Source of the DNA: Symsagittifera roscoffensis
Lineage: Eukaryota > Xenacoelomorpha > Acoela > Convolutidae
Length of the DNA: 64,000 nt
Direction: 5' to 3'
NCBI RefSeq assembly: GCF_963678635.1
Contig: NC_087064.1
Coordinates: forward strand, 4,688,411 to 4,752,410
Positions 19,855 to 29,696 of the stretch are shown piece after piece; within the stretch, counting starts at the first letter, position 1; every line of letters starts with the position of its first letter. The notes below the pieces were generated by a model. That model did not search any database and was not told the DNA's origin. It saw only the letters and a list, made by a program, of their open reading frames with translations. Both the position numbers and the translations under genes were made by a program.

Positions 19855-20383
19855 GTTGGGGACACGGGGGTCTCGAGTTGGGTGTGAGGGAGGAGTCTTG
19901 AGTTAGGTACTGGGGTGAGGCACAGGTAAAGGGATCTTAGGACGTGATTGGCATGACAATTAAATTTTAAAAAGAATTAACGGTGCTAAAACATAAAATG
20001 AATCCATAAAATGAATCCATAAAACATAAAATAAAATTAAGGAAATTCCAATTGAATCGTTTTAAATAGAATGAAAATGATAAGATTTTAACCATACTGG
20101 AAAAAGAGGGGGGGGGGGTTTCTAGGTTAGGAACATGACTTGTTAAGTTTTAATATGGTTTCTGTTTTCAGATCAAGTTTGAAAAACAAAGTTGAAAATC
20201 CAACTATACTCAAGCGAGAAACAGAAAGGGAAATCTTAATTGAACTCGCGATAATCGACACCTACAGCAAGTGTTTGCAAGGGAACATTTCTAGAGAATT
20301 CTTGAGTTGGGTAATACTTGAGTCGGTAAGGTAATTCTTGAGCTGGCTAACATATACCTGTATACATCCCGAAGTCACAAAGA
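19855..20383 (+). other. spacer between pol/macro and coiled-coil ORF, element A
   Basis: AT-rich, non-coding, with six CTNGAG hexamers (19872, 19897, 20291, 20301, 20317, 20337) and a good splice-acceptor-like site, tttctgttttcag, ending about 20171. Element B has a similar spacer (42609-43006), also with an acceptor-like site. This is the layout expected for a spliced mRNA of the downstream ORFs. Confidence 0.5.
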
Positions 20384-21340
20384 ATGGCAGACAGATTCTG
20401 GAAATCCATGCCGGCGGCCCTGAAGAAGCCTACTCTTGATGAGCTGTACAGACGCCTGAGGGACCTGGACTACACCCAGATAGACGAGAGAATGGCGGTA
20501 ATGCTGAATGCCATCCTCCAGTTGGAAGACCAGGGTGAATGCAGGGAGTCTGCGACGGAGGCTGTCTTGATGATCGGCTACACCACCGAGGGTATATCAA
20601 ACCAAGAACAGACCAGATGGTCGTCTTGGAATGTGGATGGAGGAGTAAGGGGCTTTGACTTGGCAAGGAATCCTGGCCTGAGTAACAAAACCGAATATGG
20701 CGCAGGGGAATTCCCACTACCAACTAGGCCAACAGCAAGATCTACAGGCCAAAGCTCGAGTAAGGTGCTATCGATGACGCGAGCACAACAGACGACCGAG
20801 GCATACCCGGATCTTGGTGTTCTAAAGAAAGAGCTCGAGAAGACGCAGAAGGAAAGGAACAAGGCGAACCTCGATCGGGATCAGGCAAAGCTGGATCGGG
20901 AGAAGGTTCAGCTGGAAAGGGACCAGGCGGTCAACGAGCGAGATCAGACTCTGAGGTTGCTTGAGATGCTAAAGGCTGAACATCAGCAGGAGCTAAGGGT
21001 GCGGGAGAATGCCGCGAATTGTGAACAACTGAAGTCGGAGTTGGAGAGAATAGAACAACGACAACGCGAACTTGACGCACAGAAGGGAGCCAGGCCGAAG
21101 GAGCGTGTGGTTACCAGCTCGAGACCAGAGTCACGCATGGAGGTGGATGAAGTCCCCAGAGCAAGAGCACGGTTCAACCTTGACCGTGAGGCCCGGGAAC
21201 ACATGAGTGAAGGGTTGGAAGTCTGGATACCGAATGACGCAACGTCTTCCTTGCGTAGCCTAGAGACGCAACCCGTACGCCCGCTGATGGATGTGGTGCT
21301 GCCGGGATATACCCCAACCTCGACCTCGAGTGACAGTTAG
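20384..21340 (+). CDS. element A ORF3: coiled-coil protein
   Basis: 318 codons from ATG (20384). The N-terminus (LDELYRRLRDLDY, VMLNAILQLEDQG) is shared with the element B protein. The centre (residues about 150-240) is a long coiled coil with heptad-like ERDQ/LDRE repeats, and the tail is disordered. No enzyme motif, signal peptide or membrane segment. The overall plan resembles RNA-binding or scaffold ORF1-type proteins, but that is only an analogy. It ends TAG with downstream sequence in the same frame. Confidence 0.75.
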   Translation: MADRFWKSMPAALKKPTLDELYRRLRDLDYTQIDERMAVMLNAILQLEDQGECRESATEAVLMIGYTTEGISNQEQTRWSSWNVDGGVRGFDLARNPGLSNKTEYGAGEFPLPTRPTARSTGQSSSKVLSMTRAQQTTEAYPDLGVLKKELEKTQKERNKANLDRDQAKLDREKVQLERDQAVNERDQTLRLLEMLKAEHQQELRVRENAANCEQLKSELERIEQRQRELDAQKGARPKERVVTSSRPESRMEVDEVPRARARFNLDREAREHMSEGLEVWIPNDATSSLRSLETQPVRPLMDVVLPGYTPTSTSSDS

Positions 21341-21519
21341 GTGAGCGGCGGCTCATCGCGTCTGAAAGAGCTGGGCGAGAAATTACGGCAGAAAAGTCGT
21401 GAAAGTTCGGCAAGACCGGAGCTTCCCACGACTTGGAGGGAACAGCCGGTCAGGAGCGTCGTGATCTCGAGTTATAAGAAAAATACAGAGAAGAGGTACC
21501 ACAGGCACAATCGGCTGGA
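21341..21519 (+). pseudogene. element A ORF4 N-terminal stretch, displaced frame
   Basis: Open sequence without ATG follows the ORF3 stop in frame (SSRLKELGEKLRQ, and VISSYKKNTEKRYHRHNR). It is basic, like the N-terminus of ORF4 in element B (KVRKRPAKKVSR). The frame must change near 21520 to reach the SGNH domain, so an indel or frameshift has split ORF4 here. Confidence 0.5.
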
Positions 21520-24342
21520 TTGGAGTGCGGAACAGAAAGCCAGGAAGGATGCTTTCATGATGCAGCCTGGGTGGAGTATCTTGCGCCACCCCGCGTGCCA
21601 GAAGGTGCGGTCCACCTGATCATATGGGACAGCCTGGTGCGGGTGTTGACCCGGATCCGGTCGCACTGGCAGACAGGAATCTTGAGTTTCGCTGGAGCGG
21701 CCACGCCACAGATGTTGGCGACGCTTGAGATGCTAGGGATGACTAAAGTGTACACGGTGACTTTGATGATCGGGACTAACGATGTATCAAGGGGAGAAGC
21801 GAGGAAAATAACGAGGCTGCACGACAAGATGAGTTGCCTTCTTGAGGAGCTGAGGATCCAGATGGACCCCATCCTGTTGACGGTATGTACCATCCCCTAC
21901 AACATGATGTTTGACCAGCACGCCTTGGAGATGAACGAGAAGGTGCGGAACCTAAACAAGGTGATCCGAGATATCCACCGGAAAAGTGTGCTCCCTGTCA
22001 GACTGTTGGACGTGGCGGAGCGCATGGAGAAAAAGGGATTCCCTGAAGACACGTCCAATGATGGAATCCATTTCGATAGACCAAGGGGAGCGGAGTGGCT
22101 GAACGACGTCTTCCAAGAACACATAAACACGCTAGAGGCGGACCTGCTAGAGACAGCCCAATTCACATTAGGAACACCCCCGAACCCACCATTCCTTGCC
22201 TCAAGGGCCTTGTCTGGTCGCTTGGGAACGAGAGTTGACACTAGAGACAGTTCGAGGAGCAACCAGACCAGATTGCAGAGTGTCACGCCAATGGAGTCTG
22301 AGGAGGTGACGTCATCAACACCTCCAGGCTCGGCGATATCCTCAGTGGTAGTGGCAGAGAACAAGCGGGAAAAGAGATCTATGGAGACCGCTCGCTTGAG
22401 ATATCCTGAGAAGGTGAAAGAACTGGACCTAGAGGGTTTGGAATGCAGGCTAGAATTGGCGGAGACCCTGGGGATTGAACGAGTGTCGCACGAGGATTTA
22501 AACAGACATCATTGCGTGGACTGGTTGAAAGCTCATGAGGCACACTTCTCGAGAACGAAATTGATGGAGACCGCAGATCTGACCGGAATTCCCATAAAAG
22601 AGATCATGGGACCCATTAACTACAGACCTCTCAAGCTGTTGGGGAGTCCTGGACTCATAGTAGAACCCCCCAAACACCGAACAAGCATCGCCAGGATCAG
22701 ATTGGCGACCCCGGCACAGTTGAAAGTGGTGGACAAGCTACTCAATCCGGGGGGAATGGAATTGCCAGATGCCGCTTACGAAGGCTCGAAGTTGGCGGAA
22801 GATCCCAGGTACGGGAAGCCCTGTGGCAGCACCCAGCTGGCCAAAACCCTGGCAGTTTATGATAGAGCAGATCCAGCCGCTGCGAGAGTAGTCATTGTGG
22901 CGGGGTCGGACTTCGAAGGAACGTCTCCTAAGTTGTTCTGGCCGGAGACTCTGATATACTCTTTGCCAGGAGCTGAATTAAAGCAGATGTTAACTTTGGT
23001 GGTGGCAATAAAGTCGGAGATGCCCTGTGAGCCTGAGTTACTATTGTTTGCAGGAATGAATGATCACCTGCACGCGATGGGACTTCTTGAGCAGCTAAAG
23101 GGCAATGAAATTCCGACATCGAGGAAGATATGGGAAGCCATTCAGGCGTTGTTTGCAGCGATGAATGAAGTGCAGGAGAATATTGTCTCGAGATTTGGAT
23201 CCAAGACGAAGGTGGTGTTCACCACATCCCCTGGATACGCGAATATGCCACCTGCCCTACAATTCGTGTACGCGGTCTTGATCCTAATAGCAGAGGGGAA
23301 CGAATGGCGTATTCTAATGGCAGCCCCCAATCGGGAGTTGGAGCCATCGAACCTGAGGCTTCGCAAGTCAGAATTGGCGGCGGCATGGGCGGACATATCT
23401 CATGCACTGAGGGGCTTTTATGGACAAGCCGACATCCTGATGGTATTAGACGAGGTGCTCTTGCTAGAGATATCGAACTTTGCCAGGCAACTTAAGTTCA
23501 GCCCAGTCATCGGGGATGATCACCCGGCGATAAGCCAATTGACGGCCAGCTTGTGGTTTCGGAGCATGGATGTGAAGATCACAAATTCCACCAGCAAGTC
23601 TAGAGGTCCTAGTAACGAGAGAAGAAATGTGGCTGAGACGGAAAAGCAATTAGAATCGATGAAATATCGCTTGACGCAAGAGAATGGCTGGTGGCCATTT
23701 TTGACACCAAGGCTGGAGAACGCCACGAATAAGACGAGGGAAGAAGCACCACCCCTCGTGAAACAAGTCTGGAGTTTTCTGGAGAAACAACTGGAGCTGG
23801 CCGAAGTAAGAGACATGACGGTGGCTAGATTTGTCTCGGCCGCCAATGAAGTGACGATTGGAGGGTTCTGGAGAGAGCACGCCAAGGGTGAGCTGAGGAC
23901 TAGGAGGGATCATGAGATTCTCAAGTTCTTGAGTCCTTGCTGGGAAAAGGAATTCATGGCAGGAATGTTCGGCACCACGGCGACTATCTTTGGAGCCTTC
24001 GTGCAGGAGATACTGGGCATGCCCATCAGCCTGCTCTTGGCTTTGTACCTGGTCTACCCCAGATACTTGTTCAACATGGGCCCAGCATACATGTTTAGTC
24101 GAGGAGTAGAGACACTTCGAGTTGATGGGTATCTGGCTCTATTACTCTTGACTCATGGGGAATTGGTGTCGTTTCATCGATTGATGGAATATGGAGAACC
24201 TCTGTCTTTGGGGAGAGTCCATTCGAGCATTGAAACCTACTCCTACAAGTGTGCCGCAGGGTTGAAGACGTTGTTAGTGCAATACCTCATGATGCAGAAT
24301 CGGCACATGACAGGTGAAGATGAGAATCCAACCTCGAAATAA
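21520..24342 (+). CDS. element A ORF4: SGNH hydrolase domain plus second SGNH-like domain
   Basis: 940 codons; no ATG start visible at the frame start. Domain 1 (codons about 25-210) has the SGNH blocks: Ser in IIWDSLVRV (AGC 21631-21633; the usual G of GDS is W here), Gly in SFAGAATPQ, Asn in MIGTNDVSR (AAC 21778) and the Asp/His pair in NDGIHFDRP (22060-22071). Domain 2 (about 22891-23580) repeats the order in weaker form: VIVAGSDF, LLFAGMNDHLH, GDDHPAIS. Helical, partly hydrophobic sequence follows (ISLLLALYLVYP). SGNH enzymes cut ester bonds; the substrate here is unknown. A TAA at 24340 ends the frame, but homology continues beyond it. Confidence 0.8.
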   Translation: MECGTESQEGCFHDAAWVEYLAPPRVPEGAVHLIIWDSLVRVLTRIRSHWQTGILSFAGAATPQMLATLEMLGMTKVYTVTLMIGTNDVSRGEARKITRLHDKMSCLLEELRIQMDPILLTVCTIPYNMMFDQHALEMNEKVRNLNKVIRDIHRKSVLPVRLLDVAERMEKKGFPEDTSNDGIHFDRPRGAEWLNDVFQEHINTLEADLLETAQFTLGTPPNPPFLASRALSGRLGTRVDTRDSSRSNQTRLQSVTPMESEEVTSSTPPGSAISSVVVAENKREKRSMETARLRYPEKVKELDLEGLECRLELAETLGIERVSHEDLNRHHCVDWLKAHEAHFSRTKLMETADLTGIPIKEIMGPINYRPLKLLGSPGLIVEPPKHRTSIARIRLATPAQLKVVDKLLNPGGMELPDAAYEGSKLAEDPRYGKPCGSTQLAKTLAVYDRADPAAARVVIVAGSDFEGTSPKLFWPETLIYSLPGAELKQMLTLVVAIKSEMPCEPELLLFAGMNDHLHAMGLLEQLKGNEIPTSRKIWEAIQALFAAMNEVQENIVSRFGSKTKVVFTTSPGYANMPPALQFVYAVLILIAEGNEWRILMAAPNRELEPSNLRLRKSELAAAWADISHALRGFYGQADILMVLDEVLLLEISNFARQLKFSPVIGDDHPAISQLTASLWFRSMDVKITNSTSKSRGPSNERRNVAETEKQLESMKYRLTQENGWWPFLTPRLENATNKTREEAPPLVKQVWSFLEKQLELAEVRDMTVARFVSAANEVTIGGFWREHAKGELRTRRDHEILKFLSPCWEKEFMAGMFGTTATIFGAFVQEILGMPISLLLALYLVYPRYLFNMGPAYMFSRGVETLRVDGYLALLLLTHGELVSFHRLMEYGEPLSLGRVHSSIETYSYKCAAGLKTLLVQYLMMQNRHMTGEDENPTSK

Positions 24343-24354
24343 GAATGGAAGAAG

Positions 24355-27300
24355 ATGAATAGGGGGATGCCTCTGTTGACGGACCTATGCCTGGCAATGA
24401 GGTCGGACCCTATGGGGATAATCCGGGGTCTAGAGGAGGTGGTGACCTGCATTTATGGTCCAGCAGTGACGTACGCATTCCCAGATCCCCTGGTGACAAC
24501 GTATCGTCACTCTGTGACGCACTTGAGTCTTATCAGCATACTGGATGGGACGGAGCTCAATTGGTGTCAGCAGGAGGTGCTCAGAGCGCGAATGAGCAAC
24601 ACGGTACTCTTTGGAAAAGTGAAAGATGCCGAGCTGATAGTGTACAACTTCAGGGGGCAAATGCAATGTAGAATGGGAGGCAAGCGAGAGGGCCCCATCG
24701 AAACGTATCCCAAGTTTTGGAACTTGAACCCATTGACGGCAGACGGACGAGAGATCTTGAGGATTCCTGCTTGGAAGGAATGCTTTGCGCTGGTCAAGAG
24801 GGAGCTGGAGGCCATAATGGAGAAAGAGATCCTCCCAGCCACCATGCCTGAGTTCCCGATAGTCAGGAGGATGACCTTGGGAATGAACAGCCCCTTGGTA
24901 GTTCCCTCCATAATGGCGAGGATGACGACGGAGGAAATGCAGAAGTATTTCATAGATGGCTGGGACCCCCTGTTCATCGGCTACACGGCGGCGGTCTACT
25001 TCCATACTAGCGAGGCGAAGGTAAATTCGTGGACGACGCAAGCGAAAAAGATGAGAGGTTCGCAGCCCCCCGGATATGAGGTGCGAAAGGTCTTGAGAGC
25101 TCTTGAGCAGGAGGGACTTGAGAACATGCTACCCATATGGGATGATGGCAGGATGATCATGATGGAGGGGCACGTCGCATTGGTGGACGACATGAAATTT
25201 GCAACGAGAAAATACAGGGCACCCTATGGCTTAGAACAGGTGGAAGTGAGACAGGAGGGAAAAGAACTAGATGCAGCAGGTCAACTGCACGTAGCCCTGA
25301 CGGAATACAAGAAATTGGACCCTACGACACCATCACCACTGTCAGTGGACACGCCTGGAGACAAGAGGAGTGGACCCGTTGAGGACCGGTTTAAAAGAAT
25401 TCTCGAGAGAGGGAGACATGAGTCAGAAGAAGAGAGTATGGATGAAACTCTCTGTGAAGCCGGTGAAGACATGGAAGGGGGGAACACGCCTGAACCAGGG
25501 CCATCAGGGGAGGAGCTCACCACTCAAGAGCTGTTGAAAGACTTGAGCGAGGAGAATTGGGCAGATACTGCCACCCCACCTCTGAATCCGTCCCCCCGGA
25601 AGAATCTGGAATTGCCATTGGCAAATGAGACCTTCAATATGGGGATGATACTCTTGAGCTCGGAGGAAAGGGAAAGGAACACTTTCGAAGGGAACAGGGA
25701 CAGATTCCTGGGGTCCCTGAAGGACGATGCTTGGCAGGAGTTCTTGGAAGAATTCAATCAAGAAACGGGCAGCGAGACGACGCTGGACAAATTCAAGGAG
25801 GAACTGTGGGACACAGTCGTAAGATTTGGAGAACCGCTTCTGATAGGAACGGGCCTGGATGAGAAGGCGAGAAAAGAGCTGCTGAGCAAGCTGGTAGAGC
25901 TGATGAATTCACGATCGAAGACTAGAGAAGAAAAATGTGAGGACAGCTCTACTCTGAAACAAAAAACTGTAGATAAAATAGTTGATGATATAAAAAGGGA
26001 TAAGGTTGGGACTAGTAATATGATTAAAAGTACTAATATCCTTAAGGCTCGAGCAGGGGGGAGGCAAGAGTTGGAAGGATTGGGGGTAGACAGAGAGGTC
26101 GAATCAGTGATGATAGCCACAACACCCTCAAGCAGAGATGTGAAGACCCGCAAGAGGAAGAGAGAAGTGGAGGGATTGGGTAGTCCTTCAGTGGATGCTG
26201 TTTCGGAAGGAAACTTGAGAGAGACGGCGCCCATGGTTTTGGCTCGATGCAAGACGGCGGCATACAAGAGCAGCTCGGAGCTCAGAAGACCACTTGAAGT
26301 AGAGAGGGAAAGAGAGGTTTCCACCAGTTCGACATCGGAGGAAGACTTCAAGCCTCAGAAGATAAACGTAAAGAGAGGTTCAACGAACGGACAGACATGG
26401 GAAGTGGATGTCGGCAAAGAATGGATCTCGAAGGCACACCAGGCCACGGGCAAGCAAGTGACGAGTGATCCATTGAAGAGGAACAAGACGAGGAACACCT
26501 CCCGGACGTGGTGGGTGGCCCTCGAGACATTGAAGGAAATGGAGGACTGCTTGAAGAAATTGGACAGTGGAGTAGCTCGCAAGCGACGCAATTGGGCCAC
26601 CCAGCAAAAGGCCGAAGTTAATAAAATAGAAATGGCGAATCAGCTGAAGAGGTCCTGGCAGAACTTGTTGAAGGATCATTTTGAAGAAGCAATGAGGACA
26701 TCCTCATCAGCACCACCATTAATGGCGAATCCCTTCGTAAGGACTGCAGGACAATTAATGTTCACCTGGAGTCTGGTGAGAATAGAGTTGGAGACATTGA
26801 CCTCGTATGATAGGCTGAAGTTGGGAAGCAAAAAGCTAGATGTGTATCAAGCATTGATGCAACACGTGGCCAGGGACAATTCAGGCTTGAGCCTGGCTAG
26901 GAGGAAGGATGCCACATGTTTCTTGAGATGGATAATGTCAATGATGTCTGATAGTACCATCTTGGCATGCCACCAGAGAGCGAGCGGAAGTAAAACCGTG
27001 GAAAAAAGAGTCTCAACGATCATCTTAAACGTGTATCAGAGTACTGGTATAGAAAAAGAAGATGGTTCCAGACTATCCCTAGAGAACCACAGAAAGCTGG
27101 ACGAGGTACGGAGATTTTATAATAAGAAGTTCGAAGAAGAGCATGATGTTCACCGTAACCTGGCCTCGTCAGAGCAGTACTCGAGACCCAGCGAGAAGGG
27201 GGAATACCAATACGTGTCAGGAGTGATGGGAATAGCCTACAACCCCTTCTTAGACTCAGAAACTGGAGGCGCTCACAGGAACCACGAGGTGGCGGAGCTA

Positions 27301-29268
27301 CTGAAGTTTTGGACAGAAAGAACAATGGAAATAGAAACGGTAGAGAAAGAAGGGCCGAGCCTGGGCCTGATTCTTGAGAAAACACCAGAGGTGGTAAGCA
27401 TACCGCGTTCGAACAAGAGAGTTGAAGTGAACATGGGCGATGGAAATGGCTTGTTAATCACGAACTTGGGAGTGGTATGGAAGCTATTAAGACCCTCCTG
27501 GTGTCCACATCCCCACGCGAGTCTGATCGAGGAAACCACCGAGCGAGTGAGGTTAGCACCAACGGAAGATGAAGATCTGGCAAAGTTGAGTGTGTTGCAC
27601 AAGCTAATCTCACCTCAGACGCAGGAATCAGGCGAAAAGACGAGCAAGCTCGGGTCAGCAAAGAAGATGGAGCCGGGTAGCTGTCTGGATTCGACGTGTG
27701 GGAACGGAGAGCACACCTGCGATGGACGGTCATGTGTCAGGATACTGTCCATTCAAAAAGAAGACCTGGTCACTTGGTTTGAAGACATCACGGAAAGGGT
27801 GAAAAGTGAAGTGCAAATAGTAGCGGAGTGTTACGCGAGAACTACGGTGAACATAGCAACAGCTCTCGGATTCTTCTCGAGAATGTGTAGTCTGCAGTCA
27901 CTGGAAAGACTAGAGTCTGAACACCATTTAGTGACGGCGTTGAGCGTAGAATCATGGCCTGGGGTGTTGCAGGTGACTCAAAAACACATCCGGAGCTGGA
28001 AGGTTGGTCTCGAGGCGGAAATGGGGTTTCCCATGAGCGAAGCTTATGGCCTGCCATTGAACGCAAAATCCTTGATAGGGTCAATGATGGCCAACTTGTG
28101 CGGAAGCCACTACCCACTGCACATAGCGATGGTGGAAGCATCCAGCCAGAGAGTACTGGTGGACAAGGCCTTCTCAGTACCCAAATGCGTGAGGCTGGCT
28201 CGGATATCGCATCACTCGCACAAGTTGTTGAGAAAGATCAGAGGGACAGTACCAAAAGAATTGAGAGATGACTTGAGTGAAATCTGGGGAGAAGAACTTT
28301 TGAAGTTGGAGAGTGAGAACACAAGCGATCACGAGAGACAAAACGTGATCGGAAAACCTGTGGGAGGTACTCCAAACATGGAAGATAATGACACGATGCA
28401 TGAGAAACTGATAGAGCTTGAGCCTCTCTTGGAAGCCTCGGGGGAGCGTAACCTCAGGAGCATTAAGATCACCCATGGAGAATGCCCATGCCACTGTTTG
28501 GCACAAAGGGTGTGGTATCCAGATCACAAGAACCTTTGCCTGGTGTGGGATATGGAAGAAATTCGGTCGATCGGACTACCGGATCACCGGCAGAAGGTGA
28601 TGCTCTTAGTAGTGAGTACGATGTTGGCTCTGAGATGGATAGAAGAGAATATAACGAAGTATCGGGAAGCAACGACGCCAACGGCTGAGTCAATATATGC
28701 GATAGACTACAGCAGGAGACTCGAGTTGTTTGAGACTGCGTGCAAAGTATTCGCCATACCGACGGAAGTCAGACACATATGGAGCCGTTTGAGGTACTTT
28801 CCATGGTTTCGGGCGACACTGACGTCTTGGTTGTACATGACAACGAAAGATCACATGAGAAAGCATCAAAAGGAGTATCGACAGTTCCAGGCCGAGATTG
28901 GGCCAGAAGCTTTCAAGAGACCCCTGTTGACCCACCGAAATGCGATCACGACAAGATGGAAGAGAGTGGGTAAAATGTCTAGAGACAATACCAAAGCGAG
29001 GGAATCGATACTAGAGGAGGACCTGGCGAAGAACGTGAGCTTGAGCCTGCACAACTCCTTTTGTTTGAACCGGGAATCTAGGGTGAAGGCACTACCCAAC
29101 CAGGCAAAGAGGTTGCAGGAGCAAAGAGAATGGATGCGATCCTATGAACAGCTGAAGGCTTGGGAGGAAATCGTGATTAGCTCCGATGATGAAGAAGAAC
29201 TGTTGAGACAGTTTGCCGTATCAAGTACTTCAGGGTGTGGCACCTCCAAGGCGAAGAGTGCGATATGA
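24355..29268 (+). CDS. element A ORF5: giant Cys/His-containing protein (continuation of ORF4 frame)
   Basis: 1637 codons in the same frame as ORF4, separated only by TAA and a few codons. In element B the matching junction is open, so ORF4 and ORF5 were probably one protein of about 2,600 residues. The start (MPLLTDLCLAMRSDP, YGPAVTYAFPD) is well conserved. The middle is acidic and disordered, rich in E, S and T. The C-terminal third has a CX4CX4HXCX4C cluster (27682-27738), the block GECPCHCLAQRVWYP near 28480, and a conserved helical end (THRNAITTRWKR, LHNSFCLNRES). I recognise no known family. Confidence 0.72.
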   Translation: MNRGMPLLTDLCLAMRSDPMGIIRGLEEVVTCIYGPAVTYAFPDPLVTTYRHSVTHLSLISILDGTELNWCQQEVLRARMSNTVLFGKVKDAELIVYNFRGQMQCRMGGKREGPIETYPKFWNLNPLTADGREILRIPAWKECFALVKRELEAIMEKEILPATMPEFPIVRRMTLGMNSPLVVPSIMARMTTEEMQKYFIDGWDPLFIGYTAAVYFHTSEAKVNSWTTQAKKMRGSQPPGYEVRKVLRALEQEGLENMLPIWDDGRMIMMEGHVALVDDMKFATRKYRAPYGLEQVEVRQEGKELDAAGQLHVALTEYKKLDPTTPSPLSVDTPGDKRSGPVEDRFKRILERGRHESEEESMDETLCEAGEDMEGGNTPEPGPSGEELTTQELLKDLSEENWADTATPPLNPSPRKNLELPLANETFNMGMILLSSEERERNTFEGNRDRFLGSLKDDAWQEFLEEFNQETGSETTLDKFKEELWDTVVRFGEPLLIGTGLDEKARKELLSKLVELMNSRSKTREEKCEDSSTLKQKTVDKIVDDIKRDKVGTSNMIKSTNILKARAGGRQELEGLGVDREVESVMIATTPSSRDVKTRKRKREVEGLGSPSVDAVSEGNLRETAPMVLARCKTAAYKSSSELRRPLEVEREREVSTSSTSEEDFKPQKINVKRGSTNGQTWEVDVGKEWISKAHQATGKQVTSDPLKRNKTRNTSRTWWVALETLKEMEDCLKKLDSGVARKRRNWATQQKAEVNKIEMANQLKRSWQNLLKDHFEEAMRTSSSAPPLMANPFVRTAGQLMFTWSLVRIELETLTSYDRLKLGSKKLDVYQALMQHVARDNSGLSLARRKDATCFLRWIMSMMSDSTILACHQRASGSKTVEKRVSTIILNVYQSTGIEKEDGSRLSLENHRKLDEVRRFYNKKFEEEHDVHRNLASSEQYSRPSEKGEYQYVSGVMGIAYNPFLDSETGGAHRNHEVAELLKFWTERTMEIETVEKEGPSLGLILEKTPEVVSIPRSNKRVEVNMGDGNGLLITNLGVVWKLLRPSWCPHPHASLIEETTERVRLAPTEDEDLAKLSVLHKLISPQTQESGEKTSKLGSAKKMEPGSCLDSTCGNGEHTCDGRSCVRILSIQKEDLVTWFEDITERVKSEVQIVAECYARTTVNIATALGFFSRMCSLQSLERLESEHHLVTALSVESWPGVLQVTQKHIRSWKVGLEAEMGFPMSEAYGLPLNAKSLIGSMMANLCGSHYPLHIAMVEASSQRVLVDKAFSVPKCVRLARISHHSHKLLRKIRGTVPKELRDDLSEIWGEELLKLESENTSDHERQNVIGKPVGGTPNMEDNDTMHEKLIELEPLLEASGERNLRSIKITHGECPCHCLAQRVWYPDHKNLCLVWDMEEIRSIGLPDHRQKVMLLVVSTMLALRWIEENITKYREATTPTAESIYAIDYSRRLELFETACKVFAIPTEVRHIWSRLRYFPWFRATLTSWLYMTTKDHMRKHQKEYRQFQAEIGPEAFKRPLLTHRNAITTRWKRVGKMSRDNTKARESILEEDLAKNVSLSLHNSFCLNRESRVKALPNQAKRLQEQREWMRSYEQLKAWEEIVISSDDEEELLRQFAVSSTSGCGTSKAKSAI

Positions 29269-29684
29269 GTGGATGGTTCGAATGGATCTTGAGTCTTGAG
29301 AGGGAAGGGGGGCTTGAGTGTGGATCCGGGTGAAACTTGGATTCACGAAAAAGAAATTTTAACGAATCAAATATTGTTATTATTATACTATATTTACTAT
29401 ATAAATCAAAATGCTGCATGACAATTTCCTGATTGAATGGGACAAAAGAAATTTTAAATGATTGGCTTAAAAAGCAAGAATTCAAGGGTGCAGGTGTGTG
29501 CAGATTTTGATTGCTGTTTAGCGATAGTGTGAAAATTTTACATGGCCGTGAATTTTGGGGTGTAGATAAGCTTAAGTCTGCTGCGAACTTCTGTAAATGA
29601 CCACTGGCATTGTACCTTGAGCAACACTTGATTTTCTGGGACTCACTGGCAGACGACAGCACGCGATGAGGACATCGATCTCGA
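29269..29684 (+). other. 3' untranslated part of element A
   Basis: Non-coding sequence up to the polypurine tract, with several CTNGAG hexamers (29288, 29295, 29313, 29616, 29680). No ORF. Confidence 0.7.
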
Positions 29685-29696
29685 GTCCGGGGAGTA
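29685..29696 (+). promoter_or_regulatory. 3' polypurine tract, element A
   Basis: GTCCGGGGAGTA directly abuts the 3' LTR (TGTGCC). Element B has the identical 12 bases at 52723-52734. This is the expected plus-strand primer position. Confidence 0.75.

Noticed and set aside
24000-24130. Retroviral-type envelope with membrane anchor behind pol
   Set aside because: The hydrophobic stretch is short and not conserved in form between A and B. No signal peptide, furin site or fusion-peptide pattern is visible, so the extra ORFs are not called env.
12953-29268. A horizontally acquired bacterial operon behind gag-pol
   Set aside because: All accessory ORFs lie inside the LTRs, are shared by two diverged elements and share their composition; there are no bacterial ribosome-binding sites or gene families typical of an operon.
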